This document shows positions 1 to 7,396 of a DNA stretch of 9,963 nt, one piece after another. Under the pieces are notes generated by a model. The model had not been told where the DNA came from, ran no database searches, and was given only the letters and a program-made list of their open reading frames with translations. Numbering within the stretch: position 1 is the stretch's first letter; each line of letters starts with the position of its first letter. The stretch comes from an uncultured Alphaproteobacteria bacterium (GTDB lineage Bacteria > Pseudomonadota > Alphaproteobacteria > Puniceispirillales > Puniceispirillaceae): contig CAJWKB010000032.1 of the NCBI GenBank assembly GCA_913042065.1, positions 1 through 9,963 of the forward strand. The letters are read 5' to 3'. The position numbers were made by a program, and so were the translations under genes.

Positions 1-17
1 ATTTTGTTTCCAATCAT
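1..17 (-). CDS. 5' end of a divergent gene (partial, runs off window)
   Basis: On the minus strand an ATG at 17-15 opens a frame reading M-I-G-N-K before the window ends. A strong Shine-Dalgarno sequence, GGAGGA (27-22), sits four bases upstream, which is why I call it a real start. The gene is divergent from the fatty acyl regulator at 157. In this regulator family the divergent neighbour is often a target gene of acetate, propionate or glyoxylate metabolism (isocitrate lyase, for instance), but five residues cannot identify the product. Confidence 0.55.
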
Positions 18-66
18 TCGTTCCTCCATCAATAAGTTTTCATTGTTAGACTAGCGACAGTGGCCA

Positions 67-94
67 TTGACTTCACCACTTTTAATGTTATTGT
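67..94 (+). promoter_or_regulatory. Possible sigma70-type promoter of the regulator gene
   Basis: TTGACT (67-72) and TATTGT (89-94) are separated by 16 bases. They match the consensus at five of six and four of six positions. Transcription would begin near position 101, just ahead of the inverted repeat at 108-130, an arrangement that suits autorepression. The region is very AT-rich, so chance matches are easy and this is only a candidate. Confidence 0.3.
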
Positions 95-107
95 GTTTAT
101 TGTGTTA

Positions 108-130
108 TTAACAAACTAATTTTTTGTTAA
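108..130. promoter_or_regulatory. Inverted repeat, probable operator of the fatty acyl regulator
   Basis: TTAACAAA (108-115) and TTTGTTAA (123-130) are perfect 8-base inverted arms with a 7-base spacer. A further TTGTTAA-like copy follows at 132-138. The repeat lies between two divergent genes, 27 bp before the regulator's ATG. It is almost pure A/T with no T tract after it, so a protein-binding site is more likely than a terminator. XRE-type regulators commonly bind and repress their own divergent promoter region. The assignment to this particular regulator is inference. Confidence 0.5.
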
Positions 131-156
131 CTTGTTAATTATTTTTGGATGATACA

Positions 157-1563
157 ATGCAAAAAGCTTTTGTTGGTTCAAAGCTCAGGCAATTGCGAAG
201 AGATAAAAATGAAACTCAGGCGCAAATGGCTGCCAAGTTAGAAATCAGTGCTGCCTACGTAAATATGCTGGAGAAAAACCAGCGCAGCTTATCAGTTACT
301 GTGCTAATGGCCTTGTCAGATAATTATGGCATTGATTGGAAAGACCTAGTCTCAGATACGGGTGCTTCTCTGCTTGCAGATCTTAGAGCCGCTACTCAAG
401 ATCCATTTTTTAGTAACAGTAGACCAGACCTCGATGAATTACGAGCTGCTGTCGACCACACGCCAACGTTGGTGGAAGTTTTTTTGAAACTTTACAAAAG
501 CCATCACTCGACCTTGGAGCAAATGATGCGCCTAGGTTCAGACCGAATGCCGGAAGAATTAATTCGCTCTGCACCCGAGACAAACATTCATGACTTTTTT
601 AGAGATAATAATAATTATTTCGACGATTTAGAAAAAGCTGCAGAGCGTCTGGCTGAAGACGAACCCCGTGCAGTGGATGAGATTCAGTATACTCTTAAAC
701 AGCGGCTCAAAAAAAAGCATGGGTTTGATGTAAACGTTAGGGCTGTTGAAGATATGGGCGATGCTCTTAGGGTGTTCGATAATGAGAGAAGCTCTATCGA
801 ATTATCTGAAGCACTAGATTACCAGAACCGGACTTTTCAATTAGCGCATATAATATGCTTTTTGGAACATCAAGAAATTATCGAGTCAATTATGGAAAAG
901 GCTAACTTTCTATCACGAAGAAGCTTAGACCGTTGCCGTGTTGAACTTGCAAACTATTTTGCAGCAGCTTTTCTCATGCCATATGAAGCATTTCTCTCTA
1001 GAGCTGTGGAAACGCGTTACGACGTAGATCGACTTGCATCCACTTTTTTGGTGTCTTATGAACAAGCATCTCAACGACTTACTACTCTACAGCGCGACGG
1101 GCGACGCGGTGTGCCCTTCTTCTTTCTCCGTGTGGACAAAGCCGGCAACGTTACCAAGCGCTTCAATGCTACGTCATTCAGCATCGCCGAGCATGGCGGC
1201 GCCTGCCCTGTTTGGAACCTCCATACATCCTTTCGCACTCCCGGCGTGATTTTGCCACAGGTTGTGGAATTGCCCGATGGTGAACGATTTCTCACACTGA
1301 GTCGAACTACCGAGCGCCCTGTCTACTCTATGAAAACCCAGGATAGACGACTAGCTATTTCACTTGGTTGCGAGATTAAACATGCTCGAAAGATCATTTA
1401 TTCCAGTGCAATCGATTGGTCAGAAGACGAGAATGTCAGCAAAATTGGCATCAATTGTCACTTGTGTCCCCGCCACAACTGCGCACAACGAGCACACGAT
1501 CCCATTATTACTGAGCTTTCAACAAATACAAATCGGCGCGGCGAGACACGTTACGAGAGCTAA
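157..1563 (+). CDS. XRE family short-chain fatty acyl transcriptional regulator (ScfR/RamB-like)
   Basis: Cytoplasmic DNA-binding regulator of about 468 residues, full length for its family. Residues about 8-62 form an XRE helix-turn-helix (T-Q-A-Q-M-A-A-K-L core, then the I-S-A-A-Y-V-N-M-L-E recognition helix). Residues about 180-285 resemble an IrrE/ImmA-like domain (LAHIICFLEH, then ELANYFAAAFLMPY), but I see no HExxH zinc motif, so it is probably a ligand-sensing or structural domain rather than a protease. The C-terminal part carries the family's cysteine cluster (Cys434, Cys437, Cys442 in NCHLCPRHNC) and ends with an N-R-R-G-E-T tail. Family members (RamB, ScfR) control acetate, propionate and glyoxylate pathway genes in response to acyl-CoA status. 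I chose ATG157, with GGA ten bases upstream, over an in-frame TTG at 145. The gene is AT-rich except for a G+C-rich patch at about 1081-1315. The divergent gene at the left edge is the most likely target. Confidence 0.88.
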   Translation: MQKAFVGSKLRQLRRDKNETQAQMAAKLEISAAYVNMLEKNQRSLSVTVLMALSDNYGIDWKDLVSDTGASLLADLRAATQDPFFSNSRPDLDELRAAVDHTPTLVEVFLKLYKSHHSTLEQMMRLGSDRMPEELIRSAPETNIHDFFRDNNNYFDDLEKAAERLAEDEPRAVDEIQYTLKQRLKKKHGFDVNVRAVEDMGDALRVFDNERSSIELSEALDYQNRTFQLAHIICFLEHQEIIESIMEKANFLSRRSLDRCRVELANYFAAAFLMPYEAFLSRAVETRYDVDRLASTFLVSYEQASQRLTTLQRDGRRGVPFFFLRVDKAGNVTKRFNATSFSIAEHGGACPVWNLHTSFRTPGVILPQVVELPDGERFLTLSRTTERPVYSMKTQDRRLAISLGCEIKHARKIIYSSAIDWSEDENVSKIGINCHLCPRHNCAQRAHDPIITELSTNTNRRGETRYES

Positions 1564-3140
1564 AAATCAGTCGGTGCACCACCCTCAGATTTGCGCCGCT
1601 CAACAAAGTCGGTTAATGCCTCGCGCCGCACCTCATCGAGATGCGGAGGTTCAAATTCCTCAATAATCTGTTTGAACAGCTTGTTTGCCCGCTCGGGTGT
1701 TCTCACACCACCTGATGCGTTCCACGCCTCAAAATTCCGCCAATCACTTACAAATGGCTCATAAAAGGCAGTCTGATAGCGATCCTGGGTGTGCTGGATA
1801 CCGAAGAAATGACCTGATGGCCCAACCTCATTTATGGCATCAACAGCGATGGCGTCACGTGAGGCGTCCCAGACAGCAGGCTCCATATAACGCTGGATCA
1901 TCTGCAGCATTTCACAATCCATGATCAGCTTCTCAGGACAGGCGATTAGGCCACCCTCCAACCAGCCAGCAGCATGATAAACCATGTTGGTGCCAGACTG
2001 GACTGCTGACCACAGCGAGTTTGATGTCTCCCAGATGGATTGCCCATCTGGGACATTAGCTGCACAGACACCCGATGCACGCATTGGCAAACCATAAAAC
2101 CGCGCCATCTGGCCGGTAATCTGGGTGGCGCGCATATATTCAGGCGTGCCGAAAGCCGGCGCACCTGATTTCATATCCACATTTGATGTAAAAGTCCCAA
2201 TGACACAGCAACTGCCCGGCTGCACATATTGAAACAGAGCAATCGCCGCCAGAGCCTCAGCGATGGAAAGTGTCACCGCGCCAGTCATGGTGACAGGCGC
2301 CATTGCTCCCGCAAGGGTGAAAGGCGTTACGATGACCGCCTGTCCGCGCCGGATGAGACGCAGGCAGCCATCAATCATCGGCTGGTCATGCTTGAGCGGC
2401 GAGGTCGAATTAATATTGGTGAACATATGGGGCTTTGCAGAGAATTCCTCCTCGCTCAATCCACCTGCAATCTTCACCATCTCCATAACATCTTCGACCC
2501 GCTCTTTTCCAAGCGAATAGGCGTGTGCCACCTTGTCAGTCAAAACTAACTTGTCAAAGAGGATATCCAAATGTCGAACGGAGGCATGTACATCTACCGG
2601 TTCTACAGGGTAGCCGCCAACAAAATGAATGCAGTTGAAATACTGGGATAGCTTAATGAGGTTTGCACATTGCTCGCGGGTTCCGGGCACTTTCTGCCCG
2701 AGATCGATGTCATAATAATTTGGTGGCGACGACACATTGCCAAAAAGAATATGTTTGCCACCGATGACGAGTTCATGCTCAGGGTTACGGGGGGTAATGG
2801 TAAACTTGTTCGGTGCCTTGTGGATCATCTCCATTACCCACTCCCGGCCCATCTTCACATTGGTGCCATCAACCCGACATCCAGCCTCCCGGAAAAGTGC
2901 CTGCGCCTCCTCATTGAGAAATTCAATCCCCGTTTCCTCAAGTATCTGCATTGCACCATTGTGGATCGCCGCGACACCCTGCTCGTCCAGGGGTTCAATC
3001 GGTCGATCATGATTTACTGGCAGACGCCACGGCATCTGTTTCAACAAGTCTCCACCGCGTCGTGCCGCGTTTGCCGCACGGCCTCCCGAGCGCGATCTGC
3101 GTGCCACACGGCCACCAACATCGGGCAATTTATCGTCCAT
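1560..3140 (-). CDS. Trimethylamine methyltransferase (MttB) superfamily protein, non-pyrrolysine type
   Basis: 526 residues, a usual length for the bacterial branch of the MttB family (COG5598), whose characterised members move a methyl group from a quaternary amine such as glycine betaine to a corrinoid protein. The N-terminus has the basic Arg/Gly-rich stretch typical of this branch (residues 11-31), followed by an ILEETGIEFL segment (66-75) and the TIM-barrel core. The C-terminus ends in FVERRKSEGGAPTDF, the normal family end, so the protein is complete. No amber codon interrupts the frame, unlike archaeal MttB, where TAG encodes the catalytic pyrrolysine, so trimethylamine itself is unlikely as substrate. 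GGGGGA lies six bases before the ATG. The gene lies 126 bp downstream of a DDAH gene on the same strand, which suggests methylated amine catabolism. No corrinoid protein or reactivase is visible in the window, so the methyl acceptor is unknown. The substrate cannot be read from sequence. Confidence 0.88.
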   Translation of the reverse strand: MDDKLPDVGGRVARRSRSGGRAANAARRGGDLLKQMPWRLPVNHDRPIEPLDEQGVAAIHNGAMQILEETGIEFLNEEAQALFREAGCRVDGTNVKMGREWVMEMIHKAPNKFTITPRNPEHELVIGGKHILFGNVSSPPNYYDIDLGQKVPGTREQCANLIKLSQYFNCIHFVGGYPVEPVDVHASVRHLDILFDKLVLTDKVAHAYSLGKERVEDVMEMVKIAGGLSEEEFSAKPHMFTNINSTSPLKHDQPMIDGCLRLIRRGQAVIVTPFTLAGAMAPVTMTGAVTLSIAEALAAIALFQYVQPGSCCVIGTFTSNVDMKSGAPAFGTPEYMRATQITGQMARFYGLPMRASGVCAANVPDGQSIWETSNSLWSAVQSGTNMVYHAAGWLEGGLIACPEKLIMDCEMLQMIQRYMEPAVWDASRDAIAVDAINEVGPSGHFFGIQHTQDRYQTAFYEPFVSDWRNFEAWNASGGVRTPERANKLFKQIIEEFEPPHLDEVRREALTDFVERRKSEGGAPTDF

Positions 3141-3266
3141 GAATAGTCCCCCGTCTAAGCGGTGCGAGGCGCGTTAAGCCTTGCATCCAACGGGCAATCT
3201 TGATTGCGCTTTTCACCACTTGTCAAACATTCCTGTTCAAAACCAGCAGAATTTAGCAATTGGAAA

Positions 3267-4052
3267 TTATGCCATTCTGAGTGACAAACAGGACATGCCG
3301 CCATCAATCTTTGCGCATTCACCGTTGTTGACCAACCTGACCTCATGGCCAGCGGCCTCAAGACGTGTTCTGGTCGCCGGAAACCCAGTTGGCATGATCA
3401 CCAGATCATTGAAACGGATGGCATTGGCTGCTGCCTCTTCTCCTGCGCACGTAAGAATAACGTCATAGGCAGAAAAACAGCCAGAAGAAGCAAGCCGTTG
3501 CGTCGAAAGGACAACGCCATCATCAAGCAGAGAACAGTCAGTCTTAAAATGCAGCACACCCGGCGGCGTGTTTACTGTGCGGACGTGATAGCCCCAGTTG
3601 GCCGCTATCCTTGTCAAAGCCTCAACACCCGCAGCATTGGTTCGGTCCGATGTGCCGACAAGGATTTCCGTGCCGGTGATCAGAATATCGCCACCCTCAA
3701 TGTGGGCAGGAGGAAAAATTTGATGCGTCTCGGAAAACAGATGCGCAATGTCGGTGCGCATCGATGCAACCTCACCAAAACGCGATGGAGCACCCGGTGA
3801 CATGAAAATGACCCCCTCGGGAAGACAAAGCGCCGTATCCTCTACAAAATGCGCATCAGGAAAAGCTGGCAATGCCGGCAGGGTGATCACATTGGCACCA
3901 GCGCTGGCAAGCACCGCACAGTAATCGGCATGATCAGCTAGCATCTGATCGATGGATGGCACCCCCTGATCAACGGCTCGCAAACCATCAACAGCATTTT
4001 TGCAAGGCAGGCGTGTTATCGCCGTTGCAAATCTCGTAACACCAGCTGTCAT
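3267..4052 (-). CDS. ddaH: Dimethylarginine dimethylaminohydrolase (DDAH) family protein
   Basis: Member of the guanidino-group-modifying superfamily. DDAH hydrolyses N-omega-methylated arginines to citrulline plus methylamine or dimethylamine in the cytoplasm. The 261-residue length matches bacterial DDAH (about 254). Landmarks seen are the substrate-binding HFVED (68-72), HIEGGD with Glu119, TSDRTN with Arg137, GVLHFK with His168, and the C-terminal KIDGGMSCLSLR with catalytic Cys255. Glu119, His168 and Cys255 would form the Cys-His-Glu catalytic set. The start is ATG at 4052 with GGGAG ten bases upstream, a slightly long spacing. A TTATAT-like -10 element lies around 4094-4100 on the minus strand, without a convincing -35. 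The gene is first in a likely two-gene unit with the MttB-like gene downstream. Related arginine or agmatine deiminases are the alternative, but the DGG(M/L)SCLSLR motif favours DDAH. Confidence 0.87.
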   Translation of the reverse strand: MTAGVTRFATAITRLPCKNAVDGLRAVDQGVPSIDQMLADHADYCAVLASAGANVITLPALPAFPDAHFVEDTALCLPEGVIFMSPGAPSRFGEVASMRTDIAHLFSETHQIFPPAHIEGGDILITGTEILVGTSDRTNAAGVEALTRIAANWGYHVRTVNTPPGVLHFKTDCSLLDDGVVLSTQRLASSGCFSAYDVILTCAGEEAAANAIRFNDLVIMPTGFPATRTRLEAAGHEVRLVNNGECAKIDGGMSCLSLRMA

Positions 4053-4123
4053 GTTGCCATAGCTCCCTGCTCAATACCTGCTTTCAATGGAGCTATATAA
4101 GCGCGGCTTCCCAGTGTTTGCAT

Positions 4124-4139
4124 CAGATTTTTTTATCTG
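4124..4139. promoter_or_regulatory. Short palindrome in the ddaH / epoxide hydrolase divergent region
   Basis: CAGAT (4124-4128) and ATCTG (4135-4139) form 5-base inverted arms around six T residues. It sits about midway in the 143-bp gap between two divergently transcribed genes, where a shared operator could lie. The arms are short, so chance is a real possibility. Confidence 0.25.
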
Positions 4140-4195
4140 TCATCGTTACCGATATTCCACCATAGAAACAATCAAACTGGAAAAGAGGCATCGCA

Positions 4196-5341
4196 ATGGT
4201 TCTGCCACAACCCTTCAGTCTTAATGTTCCAGAAAAGACAATCGCCGAAATCCGAACACGGGTTGCTGCTTTCCCCTGGCATGAAATGCCTGACGACGGG
4301 GGTTGGGAATATGGCGTCAATCTTGATTATCTGCGCGAGTTCTGCGCGTATTGGGTTGACGGGTTTGACTGGTTCAAACAGCAGGATGCGATCAATCGCT
4401 TCGATCATTTTACCGCAGCAGTTGATGGAATCGATCTGCATTTCATTCATGAAAAGGGCAGTGGCGAGTCCGCCAGACCGTTGATCATCAGTCACGGCTG
4501 GCCCGGGTCAGTGGTTGAATTCATCGATGTCATCGATTTGCTGGCACATCCTGAACGGCACGGCGGCAATATCGAGGATGCCTTTGACGTGGTCGCTCCC
4601 TCTTTACCCGGCTTCGGCTTTTCCGGCCGCCCTCCCCGCCCTTGGGGACCACGACGCATGGCACAGACCTTCAACAGTCTGATGACCAGCACTCTGGGAT
4701 ATGACAGCTATATCGCGCAGGGCGGCGACTGGGGTGGGGCAATATCCAGCTTCCTCGGCTTTCACCACTCATCAGCCTGCCGTGCCATCCATATCAACAT
4801 CCTGACGATGCGTCATCCAGATGGCCCGCAGACTCCCGCAGAGATCAGGTGGGAGGAGCAGTTCAAGGAAGATCAGATCATGGAGGATGGTTACCGCACG
4901 CAACAAGCGACAAAACCGCAGACACTGAGCTATGCGATGATGGACAGTCCTGTCGGTGTTGCCGCCTGGATTTTGGAGAAGATGAATTCATGGTCGGATA
5001 CGGTTGGCGATGATATTGAAAGTGTCTATTCCAAAGACCAGCTGCTGACCAATATCATGGTCTATATTGTTACCCGCACGTTCAACACTGCCTCCTGGAT
5101 ATATTATGGCCGGCGCGAGGAAGGTGGAAGAACCCTGTCACCCGAAGGGCGGCGCGTTGAGGTGCCAACCGCCTGCGCGCTGTTTCCCAAGGAGCTGTTG
5201 AACTGGCCACCGCGCAGCTACGCTGAACGCCTCTATAACATCACACAGTGGACAGAAATGCCACATGGTGGACATTTCGCGGCGATGGAACAGCCGGAGC
5301 TATTGATCGAGGATATCCGCAAATTTGCCCGCAGCCTGTAA
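4196..5341 (+). CDS. Epoxide hydrolase, microsomal-type (EHN domain plus alpha/beta hydrolase)
   Basis: 381 residues. This family opens epoxides to diols by forming a covalent ester on an aspartate. The N-terminal EHN domain occupies about residues 5-110 (PFSLNVPEKTIAEIRTRV, then the W-x-Y-G-V-N-L-D-Y-L region). The alpha/beta hydrolase core shows the oxyanion-hole HGWPGS (100-105), the nucleophile Asp178 in GGDWGG, a lid tyrosine pair (303-304), a likely acid Glu333 in FPKELL, and catalytic His360 in GGHFAAME. All expected catalytic positions are present, so it should be active. The acid is Glu rather than Asp, which the family tolerates. I see no signal peptide or membrane anchor. The start is supported by GAGG seven bases upstream. 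It stands alone, divergent from ddaH and convergent with the ABC-F gene. The natural substrate cannot be inferred; detoxification or use of aromatic or terpene epoxides is typical of the family. Confidence 0.9.
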   Translation: MVLPQPFSLNVPEKTIAEIRTRVAAFPWHEMPDDGGWEYGVNLDYLREFCAYWVDGFDWFKQQDAINRFDHFTAAVDGIDLHFIHEKGSGESARPLIISHGWPGSVVEFIDVIDLLAHPERHGGNIEDAFDVVAPSLPGFGFSGRPPRPWGPRRMAQTFNSLMTSTLGYDSYIAQGGDWGGAISSFLGFHHSSACRAIHINILTMRHPDGPQTPAEIRWEEQFKEDQIMEDGYRTQQATKPQTLSYAMMDSPVGVAAWILEKMNSWSDTVGDDIESVYSKDQLLTNIMVYIVTRTFNTASWIYYGRREEGGRTLSPEGRRVEVPTACALFPKELLNWPPRSYAERLYNITQWTEMPHGGHFAAMEQPELLIEDIRKFARSL

Positions 5342-5358
5342 CCGGACAGGTTGTGGCA

Positions 5359-7254
5359 CTATTGACCCAAGGCCTGTTCAAGCGCTTCCTGAGCCTCCAG
5401 CCAGACTTCCTCAGCAGACGCCAGCTGTTCACTGATGTTGGCCATCTCCTGCCCTATTTCGGCGATTTCCTCAGCTGATTTGCTATCATAAAAGCCGGGC
5501 CGCGCCATCATGGATTGAAGTCTGTCCTTTCGCGTCTGCAAATCCGTCATTTCGCGCTCGCACCTGCTCACCGCCATTCGCAGCTGTTTTGTGCCTCGAC
5601 GGCGCTCTCTCATGGAGGCGCCGCGAGCGTTGGACGTTTTGCCGTCCGGTGAGGTGGTGTCGGCACCATTGCTTGTCTTGGCCTGCGCGCCGCCACGTTG
5701 CGAGAGCAACAGGCGCTTGTAGTCGTCCATATCACCATCGAAAAGGCTGACCCGGCCATCACGCACGATCCATAGCGTGTCAGCCACTGTTTCGACAAGA
5801 TGTGGGTCATGGCTAACAAGAATGACGGCACCCTGGTAGTCATTGAGCGCATGAACTAGTGCTTCCCGACTCTCAATGTCCAGATGATTGGTTGGCTCAT
5901 CCAGAATCAGAATATGCGGCGCATCAATCGCCGCCATAGCCATCAATAGGCGCGCCTTCTGACCACCCGAGAGCCGTTCGACAGGGTTTTCAACAATATC
6001 CGCGCCAATGCCTGCCGCCCCGAGACGCGCTCTGATCTTTGTCGGCACTTCCGCCGGGCGCAGCCGCATCATGTGCCACAGAGGCGTTTCACCGGGAACC
6101 AGCTCGTCAAGTTGATGCTGTGCAAAGAAACCAACTCGCAGCTTGCTGGATTTGGCAACACTGCCTTCAATCAGGGGTAGCCTGTCAGCAAGCAATTTTG
6201 ACAATGTTGACTTGCCTTCGCCATTGGCACCAAGCAGCGCGATCCTGTCATCCTGATCAAGACGCAGATCAAGACCGCGCAAAACCGGCTTGCCATCATA
6301 ACCGACACTGCCCTTTTCAAGCATCATCAGAGGAGGCGGCAATGGCTGTGGTGTGGGGAAGGTAAAGGACGCAACTGCATTTTCCGAGAGGGCGGCAATT
6401 GGCTGCATTTTTTCCAGCTGTTTGAGGCGGGATTGCGCCTGTCGCGCTTTCGACGCCTTATACCGAAATCTGTCAACAAAGCTCTGAATATGCGCGCGCT
6501 GGGCATCCTGCTTGCGCTTCATTGATTGCTGTTGTTCCAGCTTCAGTCGGCGTTCGGCGTCAAACTGATCATATGTTCCTGTGTAATACTGCAGTTTCAG
6601 ATCGGTTAGATGCAAAATAGACGTGACAGATTTGTTGAGCAATTCGCGGTCGTGCGAAATAACCAATACGGTGCGCGCATATTTTGCCAGAAAATTCTCC
6701 AGCCAGACCGTACCCTCAAGATCGAGATAGTTGGTCGGCTCATCCAGCAACAACAGATCGGGCTGTGAGAACAGTACCGCAGCAAGTGCCACCCGCATCC
6801 GCCATCCACCAGAAAATTCATTGCAGGGGCGTGCCTGTGCCACCTGATCAAAGCCAAGCCCTGAAAGGATTGTGGCCGCCCGCGCCTCGGCTGAATAGGC
6901 GTCAATGTCAACAAGGCGAAGCTGAATGTCGGCGATGCGGGTCGGGTCAGCCGCAGTTTCTGCCTCACATATCAATGCCTGCCGTTCAGCATCTGCCGCA
7001 AGCACTGTCTCCAACAGCGAGATATCACTTGCCGGCGCCTCCTGATCGACACCCCCGATCCGAAACTGTGCTGGGATTTCAATTGATCCCGAATCTAATG
7101 CCCATTCACCGCGGATCAGTCTAAAGAGCGAGGTCTTCCCTGTTCCGTTGCGACCAACAATGCCAACTTTGTGGCCTGTGGGGATGGTCGCGGATGCGTT
7201 ATCGAACAGCGGCTTTCCGTCGATCGCAAAGGAAATGTTCTGTAGCTTCAACAT
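5359..7254 (-). CDS. ABC-F family ATP-binding protein (YheS/Uup-like ribosome-associated ATPase)
   Basis: Soluble protein with two ABC ATPase domains and no membrane domain, as in ABC-F translation factors that act at the ribosomal E site. It is about 631 residues from the chosen start. In that numbering, domain 1 has Walker A GRNGTGKT (34-41), signature FSGGW (147-151) and Walker B LLLLDEPTN (from 167). A basic, helical linker (the P-site tRNA interaction motif region, about 226-300) follows. Domain 2 has GANGEGKS (342-349), LSGGQ (428-432) and ILILDEPTNHLD (from 449). The tail (about 558-631) is a charged coiled coil like that of YheS and Uup. I chose ATG7254 because M-L-K-L-Q-N-I-S-F is the usual family start. 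The frame stays open to an ATG at 7281 and a TTG at 7290. No Shine-Dalgarno sequence precedes 7254. It ends in TAG, 17 bp from the stop of the convergent epoxide hydrolase. An antibiotic-resistance role is not indicated. Confidence 0.92.
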   Translation of the reverse strand: MLKLQNISFAIDGKPLFDNASATIPTGHKVGIVGRNGTGKTSLFRLIRGEWALDSGSIEIPAQFRIGGVDQEAPASDISLLETVLAADAERQALICEAETAADPTRIADIQLRLVDIDAYSAEARAATILSGLGFDQVAQARPCNEFSGGWRMRVALAAVLFSQPDLLLLDEPTNYLDLEGTVWLENFLAKYARTVLVISHDRELLNKSVTSILHLTDLKLQYYTGTYDQFDAERRLKLEQQQSMKRKQDAQRAHIQSFVDRFRYKASKARQAQSRLKQLEKMQPIAALSENAVASFTFPTPQPLPPPLMMLEKGSVGYDGKPVLRGLDLRLDQDDRIALLGANGEGKSTLSKLLADRLPLIEGSVAKSSKLRVGFFAQHQLDELVPGETPLWHMMRLRPAEVPTKIRARLGAAGIGADIVENPVERLSGGQKARLLMAMAAIDAPHILILDEPTNHLDIESREALVHALNDYQGAVILVSHDPHLVETVADTLWIVRDGRVSLFDGDMDDYKRLLLSQRGGAQAKTSNGADTTSPDGKTSNARGASMRERRRGTKQLRMAVSRCEREMTDLQTRKDRLQSMMARPGFYDSKSAEEIAEIGQEMANISEQLASAEEVWLEAQEALEQALGQ

Positions 7255-7338
7255 GGCCGAAGAAGTGACGTGGTTTGGCATCTTTGTCAATCATGGCTGT
7301 AATGCCGGGAGCAATATCGTCCCCGACGTCTGTCGGCC

Positions 7339-7366
7339 TTGACTTGATAACGCTGTTGGGTGCAAT
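7339..7366 (+). promoter_or_regulatory. Probable sigma70 promoter of metC
   Basis: TTGACT (7339-7344) and TGCAAT (7361-7366) are separated by 16 bases and match the consensus at five of six and four of six positions. Transcription would start near 7373, giving a leader of about 24 bases that contains the AAGGAG ribosome-binding site (7383-7388), eight bases before the ATG at 7397. The geometry fits well, but this is a consensus match only. Confidence 0.45.
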
Positions 7367-7396
7367 CAGACACAACCGCTTGAAGGAGAACATCAC

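Noticed and set aside
2670..3146. Plus-strand open frame of 158 codons antisense to the MttB-like gene
   Set aside because: It is a shadow of a well-supported gene on the other strand. Its translation is rich in His, Arg and Pro with no family features.
3194..3207. Palindrome GCAATC-TT-GATTGC between ddaH and the MttB-like gene
   Set aside because: The stem would be only five base pairs with a usable loop and has no T tract in the direction of transcription, so it is not supported as a terminator. It is probably chance.
3345..3800. Plus-strand open frame of 151 codons antisense to ddaH
   Set aside because: It lies entirely inside a gene with intact catalytic motifs on the minus strand and is Arg-rich in the way of antisense shadows.
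6039..7124. Long plus-strand frames antisense to the ABC-F gene
   Set aside because: The minus strand carries both complete ATPase domains here. The plus-strand translations are Pro-, Gln- and His-rich artefacts.
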